The notes below the pieces were generated by a model. It was not told where the DNA came from and searched no databases. It worked only from the letters and a program-made list of their open reading frames with translations. 64,000 nucleotides of DNA. It comes from Desulfosarcina widdelii (GTDB taxonomy: Bacteria > Desulfobacterota > Desulfobacteria > Desulfobacterales > Desulfosarcinaceae). Below, piece by piece: positions 7,527 through 15,641 of the stretch. Where the stretch lies: NCBI RefSeq assembly GCF_009688965.1, contig NZ_AP021875.1, positions 6,634,001 to 6,698,000 on the forward strand. Direction: 5' to 3'. How positions within the stretch are numbered: position 1 is the stretch's first letter; each line of letters begins with the position of its first letter. Both the position numbers and the translations under genes were made by a program.

Positions 7527-9032
7527 ATGCGCAAGCGTGCCAAAAAGATCATCAGAATGTTTGATGACGCGGTTGCTGCAGAACAGCGCTACCAGTTTCA
7601 GAACGCTAAAAAAGTCTACAAAAAAATTGCTTGTCATTACCCCGGAAGTCCGGAGGCGGACATCGCCGCCGGGCGGATTGTCGAGATGGACGCCCTTTCC
7701 AATGAGCTGCGGATTTACAAGCGCATCGACCGCAACGCCCGCAAAATCCTGACCGAAATCGGCATGGATGTCGCCAATAGCCCGGCCATCATGGAACTGC
7801 TCATGGAAGCGGATGCCATCGATACGGACTGCGAAAAGGCCCTTTTCGTGCCGATTCGGGAAGACTACCTGGAGGAGTGCATCGAACGGGTTTCCACCGA
7901 TATGCCGGAAGATCCGGGAGAAAACGCCTTCGGCACCGGTGCCACCCCGCCCTTTTTGCTGCGCCCGGAAAGGGATGACCTGAGTCCCGCCACCCGCGAG
8001 GAATTTACCGAAATCGTGGAGACTGCGGCCCAATTTACCGACAGCCTGGGCATTTTGAGTGTTCCCGTGGCCACCGATAGGACGATGTCCGATTATGAAG
8101 CCGCAATACTCATGGAACGCTATTTCAGCGATCTGAAAATGACCTGCACCCGCCGCATGAGCGATGAGGAATGCAACTTTTTCTCCGATCGCGACGACTG
8201 GCTGGACGGTACCAGCCTGATTGCCGGAATGACCTTCATGCCCAACATGGTCGAACCGTTCATCCGCAGCGCCAAAGCTGGCAACAACCTGCTGCTGCTG
8301 GACCTAACCATCGCCGGTTCCACGGGGCCGGCGAGCCCGGAAGCCCTGCTGACCCAGATTCATGCCCAGGTGCTGTTCATGATGGCGCTGGCCCAGACGA
8401 TCAATCCGGGGATCGGCTGCGTTCACGGCGGGATCCCCGATGTGTTGGGCCTCGAGGGCGATCTGGACTACAGCGACCCCGGACAGCCCCTGATCAATTC
8501 GGCCATGGCCCGTCTGAACCTTTGGGTGACGGGGATGCCATCGGCCCAGTCAGGGGGCAGCACCAGTATTATCAACGATATCCCGGCAGCGGTCACAGAG
8601 TCGGAACTCTCCCGCAATAAGTTGCGCACCTACGGCGTCCACATCCTTCGCCATGCCATGGGCGCACTGGGCAATCTCAATTATTTCAGCCTGGAGAAAT
8701 TTGTTCTGGACTGCCAGCGTGAAAGGGATGCCCGCCGGAATTGGCTCACGACGCGGCACGATTTTCTGATCCCGCTCTATTTTCCGGAAGACAGGAACGT
8801 CGTCAACGGAATCCGGGAGATCGCCGAAAAGGGCGGGCCTAAAAACGCCGACCACACCCTCAACAACGTAGGCGCCTTTTATCGCTGGCACGAAAGGCTG
8901 GCCAAAGCCGCCCGCGAAAAGGAATACTTCCCGGATCCGGATGAAGCCGTCGAAGCAAATAACGGCGAGCTTGAGCGCGGGTCGGAGGAAGAGAGCTACA
9001 CACAGCTCCAGGACACCTTCCTGAAAACGTAA
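7527..9032 (+). CDS. Divergent MttB-family methyltransferase with N-terminal helical/TPR-like extension
   Basis: 501 aa. The first about 60 residues (KRAKKIIRMFDDAVAAEQRY, then pairs such as AKKVYKKIACHYPGSPEADI) look like a TPR-type helical hairpin, not usual at the start of MttB. From about residue 65 the protein follows the trimethylamine-methyltransferase (MttB) fold: GNNLLLLDLTIAGSTGPASP mid-protein, then a long barrel region. There is no in-frame TAG, so it is not a pyrrolysine enzyme. The segment that in the second MttB reads FYGTAGCSDSKLPD is VTGMPSAQSGGSTS here, so the active-site region differs. SD AAGGAA before ATG 7527. It lies tail to tail with the corrinoid protein, its likely partner. 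Substrate unknown; loss of methyltransfer activity is possible. Confidence 0.75.
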   Translation: MRKRAKKIIRMFDDAVAAEQRYQFQNAKKVYKKIACHYPGSPEADIAAGRIVEMDALSNELRIYKRIDRNARKILTEIGMDVANSPAIMELLMEADAIDTDCEKALFVPIREDYLEECIERVSTDMPEDPGENAFGTGATPPFLLRPERDDLSPATREEFTEIVETAAQFTDSLGILSVPVATDRTMSDYEAAILMERYFSDLKMTCTRRMSDEECNFFSDRDDWLDGTSLIAGMTFMPNMVEPFIRSAKAGNNLLLLDLTIAGSTGPASPEALLTQIHAQVLFMMALAQTINPGIGCVHGGIPDVLGLEGDLDYSDPGQPLINSAMARLNLWVTGMPSAQSGGSTSIINDIPAAVTESELSRNKLRTYGVHILRHAMGALGNLNYFSLEKFVLDCQRERDARRNWLTTRHDFLIPLYFPEDRNVVNGIREIAEKGGPKNADHTLNNVGAFYRWHERLAKAAREKEYFPDPDEAVEANNGELERGSEEESYTQLQDTFLKT

Positions 9033-9042
9033 TCGCTTTGCT

Positions 9043-9666
9043 TTATGCGACGAGTTTCTTGACCAGCTTGACCGCGCCGGGCGCGTCGGCGCCGTAACCG
9101 TCAGCCCCGATCTGGTCTGCAAAGGCCTGGCTGACCGGCGCTCCCCCGATGATGGTCTTGACTGCCAAACCAGCTTCCTTCACTGCCGTTACCGTGGTTT
9201 GCATGGCCGGCATGGTGGTGGTCAGCAGCGCCGACAGAGCGATGACGTCAGCCTTGTTCTCCGACGCCGCCTTGACGAAGGCCTCGCTGTCCACGTCCAC
9301 TCCCAGATCCACCACGTCGAATCCGGCCCCTTCGATCATCATGGAGACCAGATTCTTGCCGATGTCGTGCAGATCACCCTTGACTGTGCCGATTACCACC
9401 GTGCCCCTGCCTTGTCTCGAGCCTTCGGCCAACAGGGGTTTGAGGATGGCCAGCCCCGCCTTCATGGCCTGGGCCGCCATGAGCATTTCCGGTACGAACA
9501 GCTCGCCCGAACTGAACTTCTCGCCCACCTCGTCCATGGCACTGATCAAACCGTCGTTGAGAATCGCTTGGATGTCGTTGCCGGCGTCCAACTCGGCCTG
9601 GGTTTTGGTTTTGACCGTGGCATCGTCGAAGGCCAGCACTGCGTTGAAAATTTCTTGAATTGACAT
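9043..9666 (-). CDS. Corrinoid (cobalamin-binding) methyl-carrier protein, MtbC/MtqC-like
   Basis: 207 aa, standard length. Residues 1-85 form the helical cap (MSIQEIFNAVLAFDDATVK onward, with ELFVPEMLMAAQAMKAG); the rest is the Rossmann-like B12 domain with the base-off histidine motif DLHDIG, the SALLTTTM loop and IIGGAPVS. It carries the methyl group between an MttB-type methyltransferase and a corrinoid:THF methyltransferase. I chose the ATG at 9666 (AGAAAGAGG upstream) over an in-frame start at 9696. It is the last gene of the minus-strand unit led by the second MttB. No MtqA-type partner and no RamA-type activase is present in this window. Confidence 0.93.
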   Translation of the reverse strand: MSIQEIFNAVLAFDDATVKTKTQAELDAGNDIQAILNDGLISAMDEVGEKFSSGELFVPEMLMAAQAMKAGLAILKPLLAEGSRQGRGTVVIGTVKGDLHDIGKNLVSMMIEGAGFDVVDLGVDVDSEAFVKAASENKADVIALSALLTTTMPAMQTTVTAVKEAGLAVKTIIGGAPVSQAFADQIGADGYGADAPGAVKLVKKLVA

Positions 9667-9739
9667 TGCAAGTCCTCTTTCTGGTAAGATGATCAAGATT
9701 CAAAGCAGCAAAAGACGTCAGGTGCAGGTCCATTGTCTT

Positions 9740-9937
9740 TTACTTATCCTCAAGCAGGGTTTCCACATCCTTCATCCGGGTGTTCACCAGTTCCTCCGGG
9801 ATATAGACCTGGCCGCAGTCCGGACACCGGAGGAGATCGGTGAAAAAGCGGTGCCCGAGATATTCGAAATCGGTTTTTTTCTTCTCCAGTTTTTTTTTGC
9901 ACAACTGGCAGATTTTATCCGTTTGGTCTCTTTCCAT
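9740..9937 (-). CDS. Small zinc-ribbon/redox protein, DVU_1557-like
   Basis: 65 aa with two CxxC pairs, CQLC (about 10-13) and CPDC (about 38-41), followed by GQVYIPEELVNTRMKDVE. This fits a metal-binding ribbon. The order 1557-like, 1558-like, 1559-like (Mo hydroxylase) known from Desulfovibrio is reproduced here, which supports the assignment. It starts three bases after the stop of the upstream 762-aa oxidoreductase, so it is translationally linked to it. It may bind zinc or iron; the role in Mo-enzyme maturation or electron transfer is unknown. Confidence 0.7.
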   Translation of the reverse strand: MERDQTDKICQLCKKKLEKKKTDFEYLGHRFFTDLLRCPDCGQVYIPEELVNTRMKDVETLLEDK

Positions 9938-9940
9938 GCA

Positions 9941-12229
9941 TCACTCCTCGACAATTTCCATGCGGTGCCCGTACCCGTTTATCAGTTCAAAGGCCAATGC
10001 CTCGGCTGCACCAACCTTGGGACGGTATTGGGCCCAGAACGTCATGTAGCCAATCTTGAGATGGCCGCTGAAAATGCCGGTCTCCGGGTCAAGAATTTTT
10101 TTGCCCGTGGTTTCGCAGTGATCCACCAGCGCTTGCATGTCCGATTCCAGAATCCGTTTACGGTTCAGATCGGCCTGGACGGCTTCGGGAACATGAAGCG
10201 TCACACCGGTTTTCCTGTTTTTTGTCTCCATTTCGGGTTCTTCGTCCCAGAATTGTTTCAAAGCCTGCCTTTTAAGAAGTACTCGGTTGTTCTGCTGTTC
10301 AGTCCAAGTTGGCGGTTGCCGGTCCGGCCCGTTGATATCCAAGAGAATGTCCAGGATATGGTAAACAGTTTTGTTGGCCGACGCAAAGATGTCGCGGCAG
10401 TTGATACAGTAGGTGACATAGGGATGGGGACGCTGGCTGACCCTGGACCTGGCAATCTTTCCGGCGTATCCGGGACTGGCGATGGCGATCTGTCCACCCC
10501 AACTGCAGCACTGGGCCAGGGCCTTTTCCAGGGGAAGCGGTTCCAGTTTGAATCCCGCTGCCTGCACCTGTTTTCGGATGGCCTGCTGAAGCTCCGGTTC
10601 GTTGCGGCTGGAACAGGGATCGAAGACGCAGACGGTGTTTTCATCAGTACCGCCAGCCGTCTCCCGCGGCGGCTTTTCCTTCGGCTGCGGGAACCGGGAA
10701 TAGAGAAATTCTCCCGGAATATCCGGCAGGTATCGCTGAAACAGCTGCCTGCATGTCGGGCAGGCAAAGATCACATCCGGTTTGCCCAAAGCCGTCCAAT
10801 GGTTTTGAATCTCTGCCAGGTTTTCTCCATGCTGTTTCTCCTCTCCGGCCCAATGGGCCGGGGCACCGCAGCATCCGGTCATCAGGCCGGTGTCCGGTTC
10901 GAGGGTTAGCAGCTTCTCGTAGGCGTCGATGACATAACGGGGATCCGATGCGCCCAGGCGGCAGCCCGGAAAAAACAGATAGCGGCAGGTCTCATCTTTC
11001 CGACCGGCCCGTTTGGGCGGCGGTTTGACGAACCGGGCCCGATCCGAGTTGCTGAAGGCCATGTCCCTGAGCCAGAACTCATGAAAAGCCCAGGGCATGG
11101 CCCCTTTCCGGGACATGGTGCGGTGGCTTGTCAGGAGAAATTCTCCCATGTCGATGCCCAAGGGGCAGACAGTCCTGCACAGCCCGCAGTGGTTGCAGGA
11201 AGCCATGAACCGTTTGGCAATGGTGCCGTCGCCCGCCAGAGTGCCCGGATGGATGGTCGCTTGTACGTCGTCGGCCACCTTTTTGGGGGTTTTCCCGGCG
11301 TGCCCCATGAGGTCGCAGAAGCGGATACACGCGTCACAAGCACATTTCAGGCAGCGCCGGGCCTCTTTTACGGCTTCGTCCATGGTATAGGCAATTCCGT
11401 CTGCCGGTGGAACGGATGGCAGCGGTTCGATTCCCTCCGGGTCCATCCGAAGGCGGGTCCCGGACTGCCGGACGGGGGCGTTCTTGCAGCCTACCTTGAT
11501 ATACCCTTCGATGGCGTGGGCAGCCGCAAGTCCGTCGGCAATGGCCTCACAGCTATTTCTGCCCGCCAGGCGGCCGCCCATGAACACCCCGGGCTGGCCT
11601 GTCGCAAAAGCCCCGCCCCGGTCCGGCTTCAGCCCGAAATCCCGTCCATTGGCGCCGGTCGCTACATAGACGGCGTCAAATCCGGATACGATTTCATCAA
11701 GCTGGATTATTTCGCGGTGGACCCGATCGTAGGTTTCATGCGTGAACTGCCGGTCGATGTCCGCCAAATAAACCTCTTCCGGCAGCAGATCGTTTAAATG
11801 GCCGCCCACCTGATCCTGCCTGTCAAACAGGGTCACCGCATATTTTTTCTGGCACAGCCGAAGGGCGCAGGCCAGTCCGCTGGGACCGGCCCCGACAATG
11901 GCAACGGTTTTGTTTTTTTCCGGCAGGTTGAAATCATAGGGCACTTGCCGGGTGGCATGGCCCAATACCGCCCGCTCCAGAAGCCGCATGGACACGGCAT
12001 CGTCAACTCGCGCCCGGATGCAGACGGTTGTGCAGGGCTGCTCGCACAACCGCGACACAATGGCCGGAAACCCGACGGCATTGTGATAGATCCGAAAGGC
12101 CCTGTTCAATGCCCCCCGCTGCATGTTGTCCACAAACGCGGGGACATTCAGGTGAAAGGGGCAGGCCGCCGTGCAGAAAGCGGGTTCGTTTTCAAGGCAT
12201 TTGCCGATGATGTCTTTTCTGAGCGTCAA
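9941..12229 (-). CDS. Dicluster/CCG pyridine-nucleotide-disulfide oxidoreductase, DVU_1558-like
   Basis: 762 aa from a TTG that overlaps the duplicated TGA described at 12226. The order is: a GltD-like N-terminal Fe-S region (CTAACPFHLNVPAF, CEQPCTTVC), a dinucleotide domain (VAIVGAGPSGLACALRL, about 108-124), clusters CLKCACDACIRFC and CNHCGLCRTVCPLG, then two HdrD-like cysteine-rich domains (FFPGCRLG...GCCGAP...CPTC, and DPCSS...QCCSWGG...CINC) and a C-terminal tail of about 100 residues. It combines functions usually split between HdrA/GltD and HdrB/D. It probably shuttles electrons from the adjacent Mo hydroxylase, which has no FAD subunit here, to NAD(P) or a thiol/quinone acceptor. Direction and acceptor are inference. 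Confidence 0.8.
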   Translation of the reverse strand: MTLRKDIIGKCLENEPAFCTAACPFHLNVPAFVDNMQRGALNRAFRIYHNAVGFPAIVSRLCEQPCTTVCIRARVDDAVSMRLLERAVLGHATRQVPYDFNLPEKNKTVAIVGAGPSGLACALRLCQKKYAVTLFDRQDQVGGHLNDLLPEEVYLADIDRQFTHETYDRVHREIIQLDEIVSGFDAVYVATGANGRDFGLKPDRGGAFATGQPGVFMGGRLAGRNSCEAIADGLAAAHAIEGYIKVGCKNAPVRQSGTRLRMDPEGIEPLPSVPPADGIAYTMDEAVKEARRCLKCACDACIRFCDLMGHAGKTPKKVADDVQATIHPGTLAGDGTIAKRFMASCNHCGLCRTVCPLGIDMGEFLLTSHRTMSRKGAMPWAFHEFWLRDMAFSNSDRARFVKPPPKRAGRKDETCRYLFFPGCRLGASDPRYVIDAYEKLLTLEPDTGLMTGCCGAPAHWAGEEKQHGENLAEIQNHWTALGKPDVIFACPTCRQLFQRYLPDIPGEFLYSRFPQPKEKPPRETAGGTDENTVCVFDPCSSRNEPELQQAIRKQVQAAGFKLEPLPLEKALAQCCSWGGQIAIASPGYAGKIARSRVSQRPHPYVTYCINCRDIFASANKTVYHILDILLDINGPDRQPPTWTEQQNNRVLLKRQALKQFWDEEPEMETKNRKTGVTLHVPEAVQADLNRKRILESDMQALVDHCETTGKKILDPETGIFSGHLKIGYMTFWAQYRPKVGAAEALAFELINGYGHRMEIVEE

Positions 12230-12291
12230 AAGAAGTCTGCCCCGTCGTCATCTCCACGTCAAAAAAAGCGTGCCCCGTCCTCATCGCCCAG
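12226..12291 (-). repeat. 33-bp in-frame tandem duplication at the 3' end of the Mo hydroxylase gene
   Basis: Units 12226-12258 and 12259-12291 are clearly alike. On the minus strand the functional copy encodes GDEDGARFF and stop; the extra copy, directly after that stop, would encode GDDDGADFF and stop. The period is exactly 11 codons. The TTG start of the next gene (12229) overlaps the second, unused TGA, which suggests that the genes originally overlapped at one stop/start and the duplication pushed them apart. Confidence 0.7.
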
Positions 12292-15183
12292 GGAGTTGAA
12301 CATGTCGTGGCCCCGGAACTTCACCGGATTGGCCTTGATGGTTTCCAGCTCTTCGTAGAGATCGGAACCCAGAAAATATTTTCTCGGAGGCGCAATCGTG
12401 TTGCCTGCGGCCAGGGAATCCAGGCCGGCTTTGACTTTTTCGTGCCGGGCCGGCAGATCGAAGATTCGCACCCCGCAGGCATTGTAGATCGCATTAATCA
12501 CGGCCACATGGCCGGAGGACTGGAAGGCCTCCGAGGCGCCGGAAGAGCCGAACGGACCGCTTTTTCTCGGGGTTTCACAGGGAATCAGGAGGATGTCGTC
12601 GGGGATGTCCTTGATATAAGGGACACCGCTGCTGGCGATGTTGGTGTGTTTTTTTACATCGCTGTAGTCCTCGCTCAGGGCAAATCCGATGGAGTGGGAT
12701 ATGCCGCCATAGGCCTGGCCGCTCACCGCGGCGATGTTGCCGATCTTCCCGACGTCATAAACACAGACAAACCGCAGCACCGTTGTCTTGCCCGTGGCCG
12801 CGTCCACTTCCACCTCGGCCATGTTCAGCACATAGGTAAAGGCAGGGGTGGGATCGCCGATGCCGGTGTTGGGGTCAAGACGGGTAATGGTGGGATCCGC
12901 CATACAGGTATAGGTGGCCTCAAAGCGGGTTTCGATGTTTTCGGCCTTCATTTCCATATAGGTCCGGTAGGTGCCATCAGGCTTTTGCATGGCTTCCATG
13001 AGCTTTTCCGCGGCCATTCGGGTCGCCAGGCCGTTCATGTAATGGGATCGGCTGGCCGCGGACATCCCGGAATCCGGGCAGATTTTGGTGTCGTTCTGGC
13101 AAAGCCGGATTCGATCCGGAGTGACGCCCATGGGTTTCAAGGCCTCCAGGGTGACCATGAGGGAACCGACATCGCCGCCCTGGCCCAGGTCCTGCCAGGT
13201 GTCATACTTGACGATCCGGTCTTTGTCGTCCAGTTCCAGGGTCACGGTGCACTGGTCGGTGCCGCCTTCGGTAACGTTGAATCCCCCCCAGGCAAGGCCG
13301 ACCCCCCTCCTTTTTTCCGGGGTGTCAGCCGCTTTTGCGTCGGTCACGGCCCGGTCGTAATGGGGCCGCATTTTTTCCATCATCGCTTCCATGGGATATT
13401 CCTTGAACCCATGGCTGTTGATGTTGGTGTCCCCGGGCCGAGCGATGTTGATCCAGCGAAACTCGAAGGGGTCGATGCCCATTTTCTCGGCCAGCATGTC
13501 CATGAGGGCTTCGGACAGGGTATAGGCCTGGGGAGACCCGTAGCTTCGATAGGCGGTGCCGAAGGTATGGTTGGTGTTGGCTACCCGGCACAGACCGGCC
13601 ACGTGGGGAACGTTGTAAGGAAAGAAGGCGAACCGGACCGGCTTTTCCATGACATGGTCCCCGCCCCAGGAATAGGCGCCATGGTCCAGACCGAAATCGA
13701 ACTCCGCCGCCGTGATCTTTCCCTTCTCATCGCAGGCCACCCGGCCGTTGGAATACGACGGACAGCGTTTGCCGCTGAAATGCTGGTGCTCCTCGTAGCT
13801 TAAGGAGAGCGCCACAGGGCTTTTCACAGCAACGGCGGCGGCCCCGGCCAGGCATAGATCGCCGGCGTTGGTGGACCAGCCGAAACTGGCGCCGTTGAAA
13901 TTATCGACGATGCGCAACTTGTCCCGTGCAACCCCCAGAGAAGAGCCGATGCGGCTGATGGACGTATACAGCCCCTGGGACTTGCACTGGAAGGTCAGGT
14001 AATCGTCTTCATCGAAATAGGCCTGGACCGTACACCCTTCGATGGACAGATGGGGCTCGCGGGAGGAATGAAAGCTGCCTTCCACGCTGCAGGCCGAGTT
14101 ATCCAGGATTTCCGGTATTTTTTCTGCATCTTCCAGGGCAGCGCCTTTCAGGACGGGCTGGCAGCAATACAGGTTGGGGGTGTCGTCATGCACCCGGATC
14201 GCATCGGGCATGACCGCGTCGAGAAAATTCAGGTATTCCGGCAACGGCTCGATGTCCACGGTGACCTTGGCGGCCGCGGCCCGGGCCTGGGCCGGGGTAT
14301 GGGCGATGGCCAGGGCCACCACATCCCCATAGCGAAATATTTTTTCGTCGCTGAGAATTTTTCGGGATGGCAGGGTGACGGTGGACCGTTCGTGCAGATT
14401 GGCCTCGGCCATCTGGTTGGTGCCCCCTTTGGCCTTGATGTCCTCATGGGTGATCACCTTGACCACGCCCGGCATCTGCAACGCTTCTTTCGTATCGATC
14501 TTCAGGATTTTGGCATGGTGGGCTACGCGGGGCTGGACCACGGCCACATGCAGGGTCTCCGGCGGCATTTTCAGGGCCATATCCTCGCCGTAATCGGCCA
14601 GGCCGGTGACCTTGGCCAGGGCCGCCGGCCGGACCAGCGGCTTGCCGTAGCATTCATTGTTTTTCGGCGGCGTATAGGTGATGTCCTCCATGGAGGCTTC
14701 GCCGCGGACCACCCTGGCCGCATCCATGACCGCATCCACCAGTTGCTTGTATCCGGTGCAGCGGCAAACGTTTTTGTGTTTCTGAAACCAGTCCCGGACC
14801 TCCTGGCGGGTGGGATTGTCGTTTTCAAGGAGCAGGGCATAGGCCGAAACGATGAAGCCCGGTGCACAGAACCCGCACTGGACCGCCCCCCGGTTCATCC
14901 AGGCCACCTGGAGGGGATGCAGGTTTTCCGGCGTTCCGATGCCTTCGAGGGTAATGACGCGGGAGTACTCTTTTACCCTGGTGATTTTTCGGTTACAGGA
15001 ACGGATCACTTTGCCGTTGAGGATAACGGAGCACGACCCGCAGACGCCGGTATCGCACCCGATCTTGACACTGGTCAGGCCGATACGGCGCAGCACCTGC
15101 GCAAGAGAATCTTTTTCAGGATCGCAGATCAGCATGCGGTCCGCCCCATTGATATTCAACCACATTTTCCTCGGTTTAATCAT
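12259..15183 (-). CDS. Molybdenum hydroxylase (aldehyde oxidoreductase/xanthine dehydrogenase family), Mop-like
   Basis: 974 aa in a single chain. The N-terminal 170 residues hold two [2Fe-2S] domains: the plant-type CDTGVCGSCSV (with a later RSC), and the helical one with QCGFCAPG and CRCTGYK. The large molybdopterin domain follows, ending with GSSGASEAF, where the catalytic Glu of the family is found. There is no FAD domain, as in Desulfovibrio Mop. Such enzymes hydroxylate aldehydes or N-heterocycles using water and need the Mo-cytosine dinucleotide cofactor. SD AAGGAA before ATG 15183. In this unit it could oxidise an aldehyde or cyclic imine arising from proline betaine breakdown, but the true substrate is unknown. 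Confidence 0.88.
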   Translation of the reverse strand: MIKPRKMWLNINGADRMLICDPEKDSLAQVLRRIGLTSVKIGCDTGVCGSCSVILNGKVIRSCNRKITRVKEYSRVITLEGIGTPENLHPLQVAWMNRGAVQCGFCAPGFIVSAYALLLENDNPTRQEVRDWFQKHKNVCRCTGYKQLVDAVMDAARVVRGEASMEDITYTPPKNNECYGKPLVRPAALAKVTGLADYGEDMALKMPPETLHVAVVQPRVAHHAKILKIDTKEALQMPGVVKVITHEDIKAKGGTNQMAEANLHERSTVTLPSRKILSDEKIFRYGDVVALAIAHTPAQARAAAAKVTVDIEPLPEYLNFLDAVMPDAIRVHDDTPNLYCCQPVLKGAALEDAEKIPEILDNSACSVEGSFHSSREPHLSIEGCTVQAYFDEDDYLTFQCKSQGLYTSISRIGSSLGVARDKLRIVDNFNGASFGWSTNAGDLCLAGAAAVAVKSPVALSLSYEEHQHFSGKRCPSYSNGRVACDEKGKITAAEFDFGLDHGAYSWGGDHVMEKPVRFAFFPYNVPHVAGLCRVANTNHTFGTAYRSYGSPQAYTLSEALMDMLAEKMGIDPFEFRWINIARPGDTNINSHGFKEYPMEAMMEKMRPHYDRAVTDAKAADTPEKRRGVGLAWGGFNVTEGGTDQCTVTLELDDKDRIVKYDTWQDLGQGGDVGSLMVTLEALKPMGVTPDRIRLCQNDTKICPDSGMSAASRSHYMNGLATRMAAEKLMEAMQKPDGTYRTYMEMKAENIETRFEATYTCMADPTITRLDPNTGIGDPTPAFTYVLNMAEVEVDAATGKTTVLRFVCVYDVGKIGNIAAVSGQAYGGISHSIGFALSEDYSDVKKHTNIASSGVPYIKDIPDDILLIPCETPRKSGPFGSSGASEAFQSSGHVAVINAIYNACGVRIFDLPARHEKVKAGLDSLAAGNTIAPPRKYFLGSDLYEELETIKANPVKFRGHDMFNSLGDEDGARFF

Positions 15184-15216
15184 GTTCTTTCCTTCTGCGG
15201 TAAAAAAGATCTATGG

Positions 15217-15615
15217 TTACGGCGAAAGGGATTCGGTGACCACCCGATAGACGCCGGGTCTGATTTTCTCGATCCGTCCTCTTTTGATAAAGCGGCTCAA
15301 TGTGTTGCTGATCACGTTGCGCCCCTGAATGGTCTGGGCCGCGGCGATTTCCCGTTTTTCGGCGAGGTCGCTTTGCAGATCGACGATGTTGAATTCGTCG
15401 TAATCGTCCAGGAGCTTTTCGATCTCTTTGGTCCATTGGATCCGATGTTTTTTGACGGCTTTCGACCGGCGGTTCCTCTTTTGCGGCAGCACTGTGGCCC
15501 TGCCGCCTGCGGATTCGATCGCGGTTAAGGCGATATCGATCAGGCGCAGCTGCTCCTGATGGAATCGCCGCTGCTGTTTCAGCAGCTCAAGGATTTCCGG
15601 CGTATTGACATCCAT
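15217..15615 (-). CDS. Hypothetical protein with a probable winged-helix C-terminus
   Basis: 132 aa. Residues 1-30 are helical (MDVNTPEILELLKQQRRFHQ...), followed by a basic linker rich in Lys/Arg (about 45-60). The C-terminal half (IVDLQSDLAEKREIAAAQTI, VISNTLSRFIKRGRIEKIRP, GVYRVV) has the helix-helix-wing pattern of small winged-helix DNA-binding modules. No named family recognised. It lies between putA and the Mo hydroxylase on the same strand, with gaps of 26 and 33 bp. It may be a local regulator or an accessory protein; confident only that it is a gene (SD AAGGTGAG). Confidence 0.65.
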   Translation of the reverse strand: MDVNTPEILELLKQQRRFHQEQLRLIDIALTAIESAGGRATVLPQKRNRRSKAVKKHRIQWTKEIEKLLDDYDEFNIVDLQSDLAEKREIAAAQTIQGRNVISNTLSRFIKRGRIEKIRPGVYRVVTESLSP

Positions 15616-15641
15616 TTTCTCACCTTGTTCCTTTCGGCCTT

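Noticed and set aside
12307..13803. 498-codon plus-strand open frame
   Set aside because: Mirror of the Mo hydroxylase gene.
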